This document shows, piece after piece, positions 19,610 to 27,775 of a stretch of DNA of 64,000 nucleotides (within the stretch, counting starts at the first letter, position 1; the number at the start of each line of letters is the position of its first letter). The stretch lies in NCBI RefSeq assembly GCF_010548305.1, contig NZ_JAAGLV010000024.1:62001-126000 (forward strand), in the 5' to 3' direction. This stretch comes from Streptomyces sp. SID13031 (lineage in GTDB: Bacteria; Actinomycetota; Actinomycetes; Propionibacteriales; Kribbellaceae). The notes below the pieces were generated by a model that ran no database searches, was not told the origin of the DNA, and was given only the letters and a program-made list of their open reading frames with translations. Both the position numbers and the translations under genes were made by a program.

Positions 19610-20415
19610 AAATATCCGCCCTCATTGCCGCAGGCATCCTCCTTGTCAACCTGCTGTGCTGCCTACCAGCTATGGCGCACCCCTGCGATGCCTCAATCAG
19701 CGCACAGCTCGACTCCTCTCAAGCAGATCTGACGTGCCCGTCTCCTCCGTCAACGGACAACAGCACCTTGCCTGGCAAGAAGAGAACCGGCGAAAAGTCG
19801 GTGAAGCCGGCTTGCGTGTGGGTGCCGGAACCGGGCTATCAGCCCGGGCCCGGGCAGAAGGCCGGCGGCAGCGGAGGCGGCTGGTACCGCAAGTTCTGCA
19901 GCTTCGGGAAGTACAACACGCTGGCTGATTTCGAGAGTGAAATGGGCACGTGGGATGTGATGAACATGCGGCAGTCGAACATGATGAACCAGGCTGGTTT
20001 GGACATCCAGTGGTTCGTCACGCCGCCGGCCGTGCCGCGGCGGACGCCGGTTTGGCTCACTGACAAGGATGGTCAGTTCGTCCCGGACCTGTACCAGCCA
20101 ACGGCGAAGACCATCGAACTCGAGGGCTATCCGTTGAAGTGGCAGATCGTTCCAGCCCTGACCATCTCGCCCGGCGCAGGCAGCGAAGAGCAGACGTGCG
20201 ACGGTGCGGGAGTGCCATGGTCCGCGTCGGCTGACGGCGACCCGAGCGCGTGCACTGTGACCTACGACCGATCCGGTCAGTACACGCTGTCGGCCAACGT
20301 CGGCTGGACAGTGCAATGGTGGCTCGACGGCGTACCCCAAGAAGACATCCCCGGCCCAACCAACACCGCCACCCGCGCCATCACCGTCCTCGAAATCCAC
20401 GCCCTGGACCGCTGA
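19600..20415 (+). CDS. Secreted protein of unknown function
   Basis: Protein of 271 aa with a cleavable signal peptide (hydrophobic stretch at residues 6-24 ending LPAMA). The mature part has Cys residues, a WYRKFCSFGKYN motif near 89 and a beta-rich C-terminal half containing a PKD-like stretch (ACTVTYDRSGQYTLSANVG). GTG 19600 overlaps the lipoprotein gene. Similar proteins are often labelled only as ATP/GTP-binding or hypothetical in actinobacteria, and I see no nucleotide-binding motif to justify that. It probably acts outside the cell with the lipoprotein encoded upstream. Confidence 0.75.
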   Translation: MRVKISALIAAGILLVNLLCCLPAMAHPCDASISAQLDSSQADLTCPSPPSTDNSTLPGKKRTGEKSVKPACVWVPEPGYQPGPGQKAGGSGGGWYRKFCSFGKYNTLADFESEMGTWDVMNMRQSNMMNQAGLDIQWFVTPPAVPRRTPVWLTDKDGQFVPDLYQPTAKTIELEGYPLKWQIVPALTISPGAGSEEQTCDGAGVPWSASADGDPSACTVTYDRSGQYTLSANVGWTVQWWLDGVPQEDIPGPTNTATRAITVLEIHALDR

Positions 20416-20417
20416 CC

Positions 20418-20612
20418 ATGGCCGAACAATCGGTCGACGCAGCAGCAACTGACGACGTGCCGCATCCCTTGCACGCGTATGTGACTGCGCTACTGAGGCG
20501 CGTGGGCACAACGCAGACACGGCTGAACAACAAGCAACCACGACCGGCACAGGCCGTCTCCCAAGGAACAGCTTGGGTCAGATCGCGCCACCGAGGATCG
20601 GCGGGGCGGTGA
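20418..20612 (+). CDS. Short ORF, possibly a truncated third operon gene
   Basis: ORF of 64 codons starting 3 bp after the secreted-protein stop. The first 40 residues (e.g. HPLHAYVTALLRRVGTTQ) look protein-like. The last 20 lie inside the 3' end of the convergent DUF1851 gene and look like read-through. No Shine-Dalgarno is evident. It may be the surviving N-terminus of a gene cut off by rearrangement. Confidence 0.3.
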   Translation: MAEQSVDAAATDDVPHPLHAYVTALLRRVGTTQTRLNNKQPRPAQAVSQGTAWVRSRHRGSAGR

Positions 20613-20976
20613 AGCAGTACACCTGCGCACCCAGCACCATCCCGCGCCGATCGGCACCCATTGCCAGGTCGCCAAGGAGGTACTGATCCTGACCATCGTC
20701 GGTATTCAGGTCGGCCTGAAGCGCATCAGCGGCGACCCAGGGGCGACTCAAGGTGCCCTCCAGCGTGTCCAACCACCAGAAGCCGTCGGGCGCCCGGAAG
20801 AACACATCCCCGAACAACGACGCAAACACAGGCGCCTTACCGGCTAGGTCCAGCCAACGCCAGGACTCCAACCCGCGGGCGTACTGCTCAGCAGTGAACG
20901 CACGCGTCAAATTCCACTGGCGGAGCACACAGACTAACGGTCCCTTCACCCAGAAGCCGACGGACAAGCGGCGCAC
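20578..20976 (-). CDS. DUF1851 (Tdi1-like immunity) domain protein, probably N-terminally truncated
   Basis: The 132 aa product carries the C-terminal domain found in T6SS immunity protein Tdi1 (DUF1851). Visible features are ASLFGDVFFRAPDGFWWLDT near residue 52 and the closing VYCFTAPPILGG. Family members usually have an additional N-terminal GAD-like domain, which is missing, and the first 30 residues here have no good start signal. An ATG with an AGGGAG site upstream reads in a different frame and stops after 36 codons, so the N-terminal half may be lost or frameshifted. A toxin partner is not recognisable nearby. Confidence 0.6.
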   Translation of the reverse strand: MRRLSVGFWVKGPLVCVLRQWNLTRAFTAEQYARGLESWRWLDLAGKAPVFASLFGDVFFRAPDGFWWLDTLEGTLSRPWVAADALQADLNTDDGQDQYLLGDLAMGADRRGMVLGAQVYCFTAPPILGGAI

Positions 20977-21316
20977 GCGGAGCCGTCGCGGTCGCCATTG
21001 CTCCCTAGACAGTTAGGTGGAAACTTCTGGTCGCCAGGTGCAAGTTAGTTACCCGTTAGGCGGGCGCCCAGAGGTACGCGCCACCAACCTCGGCACCAGC
21101 CCGCCCATCAGCTGTCGATCGAGGTCGACACGAGGCGAGAGTCGGCTTCGCGGGCAGCCATCCGCCAGCCCCGCCGATCACCACCGTGGTCGAACTCACG
21201 CGACGCATTAGGAGTGGGGGCGGCGGGTGCGTGGGGTGGTGCTTGGTGGAGATGGGCGAGCGCCCGCGGGACGGGGGCCCGCGGGCGCTGCGTTGGGGGG
21301 AGGTGGTGGGGCTGGG
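20977..21316. other. Gap without recognisable gene
   Basis: No open frame here shows protein-like composition or family motifs. An AT-richer patch at about 21010-21060 may hold a promoter for the DUF1851 gene. The rest looks like degraded sequence between the HEPN gene and the DUF1851 gene. Confidence 0.4.
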
Positions 21317-21790
21317 TTAGCTGGCCTGCATCCAGGGTTGGGCTAGGACTGATTGGGGGTCGGAGTAGTTGGGGAGGGCTGGTTGGGTGGTGAGGTGGAG
21401 GCTGGATTCGACGAGGTTGTAGAAGGATTCGGCGGCGCGAATCAGGTCGTCGGCCTCGCGGGTGGTGACGGCTCGCTCCAGGCCTGCTTCGGCGGCGGCG
21501 CGTTGGGTGGCGCCGGCGGCGAAGAAGGTGGCCCATTCGCCGAGCTCCGGGGCGACCTCCGACAGCAGCACCCAGGCGTTGCGCTGGACGCGGCGGCGGG
21601 GGCCTGAGCGGACTGGGCGGGCGCGGACGGCGAGCACCGCGGCGGCGACTCGGAGGGCGGCCACGTGGGCGCTCGAGTAGCGGATCAGGTGGTCGTCGGC
21701 CTCGCGGGCCTCGGCGAGCGCAGTACGCGCTCGGGAAAGATCGCGGCTGGCCGAACCAGCGGCCGCCGGTGCAACCGGTGAAACTGTCAT
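21317..21790 (-). CDS. SAV_6107-family HEPN protein
   Basis: Helical protein of 157 aa matching the SAV_6107 HEPN family in composition and layout. It has an acidic/alanine helix (ARTALAEAREADDHLIRYSS), a basic loop (RARPVRSGPRRRVQRNAW) and a C-terminal helix with AAESFYNLVESSL. HEPN proteins include RNases and nucleotide-binding partners, but the canonical RNase motif Rx4-6H is not evident here, so no enzymatic role is claimed. The ATG overlaps the stop of the DUF6504 gene (ATGA). A LexA box lies about 560 bp upstream of it, ahead of its partner. Confidence 0.75.
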   Translation of the reverse strand: MTVSPVAPAAAGSASRDLSRARTALAEAREADDHLIRYSSAHVAALRVAAAVLAVRARPVRSGPRRRVQRNAWVLLSEVAPELGEWATFFAAGATQRAAAEAGLERAVTTREADDLIRAAESFYNLVESSLHLTTQPALPNYSDPQSVLAQPWMQAS

Positions 21791-22146
21791 CGGTCCGTCA
21801 CCCTCTCCAATTGCCAGCGTCCGGAGTCCGGGTCATGCGCGAGATCGAACATCTCCCGCCGGCCGTGCCGGCCGCAGCCGGCCTCCACCCGGTAGACCGC
21901 CCGTTGCGGCCCCCAATCTGCATCCAGCACACCGACGGCCGCGGATGATCCCGCGACGGCGGTCGCCGTCGCGGCGCCGACGCCGGAACCGATCACCCCG
22001 CGCTCCCACCAGGCCGCCGTCTCCACCCACTGGGCCTCGACCGAGCAGACCCGCCACAGCCGCCCGCGCCACAGGAACTGCTGTGGGGTGTCGACGCCGT
22101 CCTCGACGGCTGAACGCACCTCAACGGATTCGTCGAACTCCCACAT
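21787..22146 (-). CDS. DUF6504-family protein
   Basis: Protein of 119 aa with a WRGRLWRV motif near residue 28, a Trp-rich middle (QWVETAAWWERG) and an RAVYRVEAG stretch before a C-terminal DPDSGRWQLERVTD. This layout fits DUF6504, a family I recall as often lying near translesion polymerase genes in actinobacteria (not checkable here). ATG 22146 follows GGAGGCG. The first gene of a two-gene operon with the HEPN protein. A perfect LexA operator lies about 200 bp upstream, which makes DNA-damage induction plausible. Confidence 0.7.
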   Translation of the reverse strand: MWEFDESVEVRSAVEDGVDTPQQFLWRGRLWRVCSVEAQWVETAAWWERGVIGSGVGAATATAVAGSSAAVGVLDADWGPQRAVYRVEAGCGRHGRREMFDLAHDPDSGRWQLERVTDR

Positions 22147-22346
22147 GCTGCATCGCCTCCTGTGCGCGAACTTCTTCCCCTGGTCAGCGGCCCGGTGGGT
22201 GGGCGCCAGGTGGGGGTCGAGGTCCACCTCGGCGCCCGGCCCACCGGGACCACCGGTTACCGATGCGGCCGCAACTCCGCACCGGAGTCCTTCAGTTGCT
22301 CCGATCGCCTGGGTCCGGTCTCCCGACGAGACCGGCACTTCGGCAA

Positions 22347-22362
22347 TCGAACATCTGTTCGA
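22347..22362. promoter_or_regulatory. Perfect LexA (SOS) box
   Basis: TCGAAC-ATCT-GTTCGA is a perfect match to the actinobacterial/Gram-positive SOS operator. On the plus strand a TAGCCT -10 candidate lies 12 bp downstream (22375-22380). The box would therefore overlap the -35/spacer of a promoter for the DM13 gene at 22496. On the minus strand it lies 201 bp upstream of the DUF6504-HEPN pair. Confidence 0.8.
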
Positions 22363-22495
22363 ACACTGCAAGCGTAGCCTTGCGCGCCGACAATCGTCAA
22401 CGGGCGGTAAGCGGTGGGTGGCCCGCGGCGTGCGCTTCCCCGGCGAGACTGAATCCATCGCCCGGACCGGCCGGACGACGGAGTGGAGACGATCG

Positions 22496-23103
22496 ATGCC
22501 AAGCACCCGCCGCACCCTGGCCGTCACCACGGTGGCGGTCGTCGCCGTGGTCACCGCCGTCGCGTTGCCGCTGTTCCAGCCCTGGCGGCTGTTCACCGGC
22601 AAGGTGTCGACGAGGCGCTCCCTGGCGCCGATCCGATCTCCATGACCACATCCTCTGCGGCGCCACCGACAATTTCTGCCGGCCGCGGCCGGACCCCCAC
22701 CGCTCCCCCGCCCAAAGCGACGCCGAAAGCCACTCCGGAAGCCCCGCCGGAAGCCCCGCAGCGGCTGACCACCGGCACCTTCATCAGCCACGAACACGAG
22801 ACCAAAGGCACGGCATCGATCCTGAAACTGCCCAACGGCTCCCGGGTACTACGTCTCGAAGCCCTGGACACCTCGGACGGTCCCGACGTCGAGGTCTGGC
22901 TCAGCGACGCCGAGGTCGTCGACGGCAAAGCCGGCTGGCACGTCTTCGACGACGGCGCCCACCACAGCCTCGGCCAGCTCAAAGGCACCAAGGGCAACCA
23001 GAACTACCTGATCCCGCCCGACGTCGACCTGACCAAACTCCGCAGCGTCTCCCTGTGGTGCAACCGGTTCAACGTGTCCTTCGGCGCCGCCGCCCTCGCC
23101 TGA
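22496..23103 (+). pseudogene. Frameshifted DM13-domain protein
   Basis: From ATG 22496 (GGAG 8 nt upstream) the frame encodes a membrane anchor (AVTTVAVVAVVTAVALPLF) and PWRLFTGK, then runs to a stop at 22645. The -1 frame from about 22603 continues with VDEALPGADP, a Pro-rich linker and a DM13 domain (residues TTGTFISHEHETKGTASILK on, then GPDVEVWLSDAEVV and SLWCNRFNVSFGAAAL) to 23103. DM13 domains occur in membrane-tethered putative redox proteins. Loss of one G in a GTGGTC context would explain the break. It could be a true pseudogene or a base-call error; no slippery heptamer is apparent. Confidence 0.7.
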
Positions 23104-23136
23104 CAAAACCAGATGTGGCCGACCACCCCCTGCAAC

Positions 23137-23142
23137 TAGGGT
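23137..23142 (+). promoter_or_regulatory. -10 box TAGGGT, leaderless DUF4037 gene
   Basis: TAGGGT ends 6 nt before ATG 23149 and there is no Shine-Dalgarno, so the transcript probably starts at the ATG. Confidence 0.5.
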
Positions 23143-23148
23143 CGGCCC

Positions 23149-24183
23149 ATGACCACCGGCGGCACCTTCATCTCGGCTAGAGCTCTCAGCCAGAGCTTCC
23201 ACGACGAGATCATCCGCCCGCTGCTGGCCGAAATCCCTTACGCGGCAGGTTTGCTGGGCTGGGGCTCGGACGTGCTCGGCTACGACACCGCGCGGTCGAT
23301 GGACCACGACTGGGGTCCACGCCTCCACGTCTTCGTCGACGCCTACGAGGTCGACCGAGTCACCCACGCGATCGAGGGTGCCCTGCCCTCGGAGTACCGG
23401 GGTCACGCAGTGCGGTACGGCTCGGACACCGTGGTGCCGGTGCATCGCATCACGGTCACCACTGTCGACGCGTGGCTCAAGGAGCACCTCGGTGTCCTCA
23501 ATGGTCGCGACCTGTCCCTCGAAGACTGGCTGGTGACGCCGCAGCAGCAGTTGCTGGGGGTCGTGGCCGGGGCCGTGTACGCCGACGACGGGCGCCTGCA
23601 GGTGGTCCGTGACGAGCTCCGGTGGTACCCGGATGACCTCTGGCTCTGGATGCTGGGCTGCCAGTGGTCCCGGATCGAGCAGGAGGAGGCGTTCGTCCAG
23701 CGCACCTCCGAGGTGGGAGACGAGCTCGGCTCACGGGTCGTGGCAGCCCGCCTGACCCGCGACCTGATGCGCCTCACCCTGCTGATGGAACGCACCTACG
23801 CCCCGTACACGAAGTGGCTCGGTACTGCGTTCACCCGTCTCGGCCATCCCGACGGCCTGGATCGCGATCTCGAGCAGGCGCTCGCCGCCGGCACCTTGGC
23901 CGAGCGCGAGCGCGCGCTCACGACGGCGTACCGGAAGGTCGCGGTCAGGCACAACGACCTCGAACTGACCGAGCCGGTCGATCCGGAACCGCGCCGGTAC
24001 CACGACCGCCCGGCGATGGTGCTCGGAGCGGGCCGGTTCGTGCAGGCGTGCCTGGCCGCGGTGAAACACCTACGCGTGCAGGAGCTCGGGCTGATCGGCG
24101 CGATCGACCAGTTCGCGGACAACACTGATCTGCTCAGCAACCCGGCTGCGTACCGGAAGTTGATCAACATCTTCGAGAAGTAG
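23149..24183 (+). CDS. DUF4037 nucleotidyltransferase-fold protein
   Basis: Protein of 344 aa matching DUF4037. The N-terminal part has GLLGWGSDVLGYDTARSMDH and DWGPRLHVFVD, a nucleotidyltransferase-like GxGSxx...DxD arrangement. The C-terminal part contains the conserved LWLWMLGCQWSRIEQEEAF and PYTKWLGTAF motifs. Members are probably nucleotidyltransferases of unknown substrate. It starts 45 bp after the DM13 frame with a -10 box right before the ATG, and lies 10 bp before ybaK. Confidence 0.85.
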   Translation: MTTGGTFISARALSQSFHDEIIRPLLAEIPYAAGLLGWGSDVLGYDTARSMDHDWGPRLHVFVDAYEVDRVTHAIEGALPSEYRGHAVRYGSDTVVPVHRITVTTVDAWLKEHLGVLNGRDLSLEDWLVTPQQQLLGVVAGAVYADDGRLQVVRDELRWYPDDLWLWMLGCQWSRIEQEEAFVQRTSEVGDELGSRVVAARLTRDLMRLTLLMERTYAPYTKWLGTAFTRLGHPDGLDRDLEQALAAGTLAERERALTTAYRKVAVRHNDLELTEPVDPEPRRYHDRPAMVLGAGRFVQACLAAVKHLRVQELGLIGAIDQFADNTDLLSNPAAYRKLINIFEK

Positions 24184-24186
24184 GGT
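24181..24186 (+). promoter_or_regulatory. -10 box TAGGGT, leaderless ybaK-like gene
   Basis: TAGGGT, which shares its first three bases with the DUF4037 stop codon, ends 7 nt before GTG 24194. No Shine-Dalgarno precedes the GTG. Confidence 0.45.
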
Positions 24187-24193
24187 TTCGCCC

Positions 24194-24664
24194 GTGAGCA
24201 CTCATCCCAATGTCCGACTGGTCGCCGCCGCGCTCGCAGCGGGCGGCGCCACCGGTGAGATCAAGATCCTCGACGACGCGGTACCGACCGCGGCCGCCGC
24301 GGCTGCCGAGCTCGGCTGCGAGGTCGGCGCGATCGCGAACAGCCTGATCTTCGACGGCGACGGCTCCCCCGTCCTGATCCTGACGTCCGGCGCGCACCGG
24401 GTCGACACCGCGAAGGTCGCCGCCGAGCTCGGCATCGGCAAGCTCCGCCGGGCGACCCCGGAGTTCGTGAAGGAGCACACCGGCCAGTCGATCGGCGGCG
24501 TCGCCCCGGTCGGCCACCCGCACCCGGTCCGCACGCTGGTCGACACCACCCTCGACCAGTACGCCGTGGTCTGGGCGGCCGCCGGCATCCCCCACTCGGT
24601 ATTCCCGACCACCTACGCCGAGCTCGTCACGCTGACCAACGGCACGCCGATCACCGTCAACTGA
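24194..24664 (+). CDS. YbaK/ProX-type aminoacyl-tRNA deacylase
   Basis: Protein of 156 aa of the YbaK/EbsC fold, which hydrolyses mischarged tRNA in trans. Family features are AAAAAELGCEVGAIANSLIF near residue 33, a SGAHRVDTAKVAAELG stretch near 64 and the GGVAPVGHP motif near 99, followed by WAAAGIPHSVFPTTYAEL. The exact substrate (Cys-tRNAPro, Ala-tRNAPro or other) cannot be read from sequence. GTG start, probably leaderless. Confidence 0.88.
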   Translation: MSTHPNVRLVAAALAAGGATGEIKILDDAVPTAAAAAAELGCEVGAIANSLIFDGDGSPVLILTSGAHRVDTAKVAAELGIGKLRRATPEFVKEHTGQSIGGVAPVGHPHPVRTLVDTTLDQYAVVWAAAGIPHSVFPTTYAELVTLTNGTPITVN

Positions 24665-24748
24665 AACTCGTGAGCGCCGCAGCGATGAGTCCGGCGCCCG
24701 GTGGGAGTCTCATCTGTGGACAACCTCTCGACAGATGGGATCAGGCTG

Positions 24749-25027
24749 ATGACGCAGGGACCGCTCGACCATGAGTTCACCGCGGTACTGGAGAAGGACG
24801 GCGCCTTCGCCACGTACCTGACCGTGCCCGACTCGGCCGAGTTGCTGGGGACCGGGCGGGCGGCGAAGGTGAGCGGGACCATCGACGGTCAGCCGTTCGA
24901 TGCCACCCTGATGCCTTCGGGTAGTGGGCCGCACTGGTTGCCGCTGCGGGCAGCCATCTGCAAGCAGATCGGCAAGAGCCAGGCCGGCGACGAGGTCAAG
25001 GTGCACCTCACTCAAAGGCACAGCTGA
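24749..25027 (+). CDS. DUF1905-domain protein
   Basis: Small protein of 92 aa matching DUF1905: LDHEFTAVLEKDGAFATYL, a SGTIDGQPFDATLMPSG core and the C-terminal ICKQIGKSQAGDEVKV motif. These small beta-barrel proteins are of unknown role and sometimes fused to YdeI-like domains; no fusion here. ATG 24749 has a modest GGGA site. GTG 24716 with GGGAG upstream would add 11 residues and is a real alternative. Confidence 0.75.
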   Translation: MTQGPLDHEFTAVLEKDGAFATYLTVPDSAELLGTGRAAKVSGTIDGQPFDATLMPSGSGPHWLPLRAAICKQIGKSQAGDEVKVHLTQRHS

Positions 25028-25036
25028 CAGCGGTGG

Positions 25037-25789
25037 TCAGGCGAGGAGCTCATCGATGGTCGAGCGGACATACCGTCGCGCGAGCAAGCCGCGCCGAAGC
25101 CGCGACACCGGGTTGCGGCGAGCGCGAGCCATGGTGGCTGAGCCGTAGCGGCGGTGGTGGATGTCATTGACCACTGCAGCTGGGGCTCCGAGGGACGGCA
25201 GGAGTTCCAGAGCTTCGCGTTTGGTGATCAGTGTGCCGTCCGTCAGCGTTACGGCGGCTCGGGCGACGGTGATGAGGCCGAGGTCGACCCAGATGTCCCG
25301 CCGCCAGCGGGTCCACTTGGTGGCGGCCGGGCGCCAGAAGGTCTCCAGGTCGCGGCGGATGAACGCCGCCAGCTCGGCATCGGTAGTTGCCGGGAGCAAT
25401 GAAGATGGCGCGGGTCCGTAGATGCTGAGATCGCCCAGGGCCAGTTCCCGTCGGGTGACCGCGGTCACCGGCCGATCGAAGTACTCCCGGTGTGCCCAGG
25501 TCGGATGCCGCAGCGACGCGTCGGCCAGCTGATCGACCCGCAGGTAGCTGCAGTGCAACCCGACAGCCAACGGATGAGCAGCCTCCAGCGAACGATGGAG
25601 AGCCTTCAAACCCTCAGCGGCGCCAACAGGCCCGTCAAGGACCGCGATCACGTCCAGGTCGCTGCGACCGACCTGGAAGTCGCCCAGCGCCAGCGACCCG
25701 TGCAACCACACGGCTCGCAGTGGCACCACCGACGGCAGGGACGCGACGAAGCCGTCCAGCAGACGCTGGACGGCTTCGTGGTAAGGCAC
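25037..25789 (-). CDS. Aminoglycoside nucleotidyltransferase-like protein
   Basis: Protein of 250 aa with the Pol-beta-type nucleotidyltransferase signature WLHGSLALGDFQVGRSDLDV near residue 28 (GS motif and DxD) and a helical C-terminal region resembling the AadA/DUF4111 domain. It could adenylylate an aminoglycoside or another small molecule. Resistance is not shown by sequence alone. It starts (GTG) 2 bp from the amidase stop, with a -10 box inside the amidase 3' end, and ends 9 bp from the convergent DUF1905 gene. Confidence 0.78.
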   Translation of the reverse strand: MPYHEAVQRLLDGFVASLPSVVPLRAVWLHGSLALGDFQVGRSDLDVIAVLDGPVGAAEGLKALHRSLEAAHPLAVGLHCSYLRVDQLADASLRHPTWAHREYFDRPVTAVTRRELALGDLSIYGPAPSSLLPATTDAELAAFIRRDLETFWRPAATKWTRWRRDIWVDLGLITVARAAVTLTDGTLITKREALELLPSLGAPAAVVNDIHHRRYGSATMARARRNPVSRLRRGLLARRYVRSTIDELLA

Positions 25790-25791
25790 GG

Positions 25792-27720
25792 TCAGTAGGC
25801 TAGCTTCAAGTCCACGTCGGCGGCACGGACGTAGGCCATCCGGTGGCCGAACCAGATCTGGTAATAGCGGTCCTTGCCGAGCACCTGTACGTGATCTGTC
25901 GGCGGCTCGCCGGCGAACGTGTTGGCCCGGTAGTAGTCCGTCTCGATGTTCGCGTCACCCACCGAGTAGGCCTGGCCGGCAGCGATCGAGTACTGCAGCG
26001 GCGTGACGGTCTGGTACGGAATCCCAGCCGGGTAAGCGGCCTGCTCCGGGTAAGCCCGCCCATAGACCGGCACTGTCGTCTTGCCCGCCTTCGGCTTCAC
26101 CACGAGCCCCGGCTTGGCGAACGCGTCAGGCGCAGTGCGGGGACTCTTGAACCAGGCCTTCGCCCCCAGGTACCAGACCGCTACCCAGTCACCCGAGCGC
26201 TCCGCCACCACGTACTGCGAACCAGCGGCCGCCCGCCCACCGATGTCCGACACCTGCGTGGTGCTGTCGGAGCCGTTCGGCCGGTTGCCCAGGTCCTTGA
26301 CCAGCGGAGCCGCATCGTCGGGCGCCTGCCGGAGGTACACGAAGTTCGTGCCCTGCGGCGCGCAAGGCGTACCGGCGGTGGTGCAGGCGGTCACGACCTG
26401 CTGGTTGTCGGCGAAGCCCGGCTTCACCGTGACGAGCGAACCGGCCTTCACCGGGAGGACGTTGTGCCCGTAGATCGGCGCGCCCAGCAGGTCGAAGTAG
26501 TGCTCCCAATCCCAGTACGGTCCCGGATCCCAGTGCATGCCGGCGACGGTCGACGGGACCGTGCCGGGCACCTGGTCGTGGCCGATGATGTGCGCGCGGT
26601 CCAGCGGGATGTTGTTCTGCTTCGCGAGGTACTTCACCAGCTTCGCCGAGTTGCGGTAGAGGGCCTCGGTGTACCAGGTCGAGCCCTGGGCGGCGAAGCC
26701 CTCGTGCTCGATCCCGATGCTGTGCATGTTCACGTACCAGTTGCCGGCGTGCCAGGCGACGTCGTTCGCGTTCACGTGCTGCCAGACGTGGCCGTCCGAC
26801 GAGCGCATCGTGTACTGCCAGGACACGTACGTCGGGTCCTGGACCAGGTTCAGCGTGCCCTGCCAGCCACCCTCGGTGTCGTGGATGACGATGTAGTCGA
26901 TCTTGCCCGTCTTCGGCCGGTTCCCCAGGTCGTGGTTGCCGTAGTCACCAGCACCCGGCCCGTACGTCGAGTACGGCGCCGGCAGCGACTCACAGGCGAG
27001 CTGCGCCGGGCACTGAACTCCACCAGCAGCACCCGCCTTAGCTAATGGCAGAGCGGTCTTGGCCAGCTGCGCCTTGTCCGGCGTCACCTTCTGCGCCGGC
27101 ATCACGAGTTGCTGGCCAGTGTTCGTAGTGCGGGCTGCACCGCGCGCCAGGATCGCGTAGACGTCGTCAGCGAAGCCAGCGGCGCTAGTACGGTCCGATG
27201 CGCCGGCGTACGTGCTCACTGCGCCGTACCAGGCAGCGGCAGACGTAGTAGCGCCGACCGGCAGGTTCATCGAGCGCTGGTAGGAAGCGAGCAGCGCAGC
27301 GCCACCGGAGATGTTGGCGGCAGTGTCATTGCGCAGTGCGGCGGGGTCGAGCCCGGTCAAGTCCGACGCCTGGTACAGCGTCTGCAGCGACTCACCCTTG
27401 GCCAGCATCACGCCATTGGAACGATCCGTCAGCTCGCTCGGGGCGACAGCCGTCAAGTGCATCGGCCCGTAGCCGCCCGACGTACTGGCCTTGCCCTGGT
27501 GGTCGTCCCACCGGGTCTCGGCGTAGGACACGGCCAGCAGCACCGACTCCGGTACGCCGTACTGCGCTGACGCGGAACGGAAAGCCTCAGCCGCCACGGC
27601 GGACGCGGGCCCGGGCGTGGCAGCGGCCGCCACGGGCGGACCACCGGACGACACGCCGGTCACGGTTATGGGCAGCGCTACCGCTACCAGTGCGGCGAGA
27701 ATCTTCGGACGACGACGCAT
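25792..27720 (-). CDS. Secreted N-acetylmuramoyl-L-alanine amidase
   Basis: Exported protein of 642 aa. A signal peptide (residues 1-35) is followed by a lysozyme/transglycosylase-like helical domain (SASAQYGVPESVLLAVSYAE, then YGPMHLT). An amidase_2 domain comes next (YIVIHDTEGGW, SIGIEHEGF, HIIGHDQVPGT), and a C-terminal SH3-like region completes it. The first His, the Glu and the later GHDQVPG motif fit the zinc site of N-acetylmuramoyl-L-alanine amidases. It would cleave the bond between MurNAc and the stem peptide. ATG 27720 follows GGGAG; a -35/-10 pair lies about 55 bp upstream. The joining of two hydrolase-type domains is notable. Confidence 0.9.
   Translation of the reverse strand: MRRRPKILAALVAVALPITVTGVSSGGPPVAAAATPGPASAVAAEAFRSASAQYGVPESVLLAVSYAETRWDDHQGKASTSGGYGPMHLTAVAPSELTDRSNGVMLAKGESLQTLYQASDLTGLDPAALRNDTAANISGGAALLASYQRSMNLPVGATTSAAAWYGAVSTYAGASDRTSAAGFADDVYAILARGAARTTNTGQQLVMPAQKVTPDKAQLAKTALPLAKAGAAGGVQCPAQLACESLPAPYSTYGPGAGDYGNHDLGNRPKTGKIDYIVIHDTEGGWQGTLNLVQDPTYVSWQYTMRSSDGHVWQHVNANDVAWHAGNWYVNMHSIGIEHEGFAAQGSTWYTEALYRNSAKLVKYLAKQNNIPLDRAHIIGHDQVPGTVPSTVAGMHWDPGPYWDWEHYFDLLGAPIYGHNVLPVKAGSLVTVKPGFADNQQVVTACTTAGTPCAPQGTNFVYLRQAPDDAAPLVKDLGNRPNGSDSTTQVSDIGGRAAAGSQYVVAERSGDWVAVWYLGAKAWFKSPRTAPDAFAKPGLVVKPKAGKTTVPVYGRAYPEQAAYPAGIPYQTVTPLQYSIAAGQAYSVGDANIETDYYRANTFAGEPPTDHVQVLGKDRYYQIWFGHRMAYVRAADVDLKLAY
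25797..25802 (-). promoter_or_regulatory. -10 box TAGCCT, leaderless nucleotidyltransferase gene
   Basis: On the minus strand TAGCCT ends 7 nt before GTG 25789, inside the last codons of the amidase gene. There is no Shine-Dalgarno. Confidence 0.4.
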
Positions 27721-27775
27721 GTTTGTTCTCCCTGGACCAGATGGGATACCGGTCACGCAGACCGGCAGCCTGTTC

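Noticed and set aside
21787-22797. Long minus-strand frame extending the DUF6504 protein upstream to 22797
   Set aside because: The extension runs through the LexA box and the DM13 gene and has no family features; ATG 22146 has a good ribosome-binding site.
25037-25789. Calling the nucleotidyltransferase a resistance gene
   Set aside because: The fold matches AadA-like enzymes, but sequence alone does not show aminoglycoside activity and there is no mobile context.
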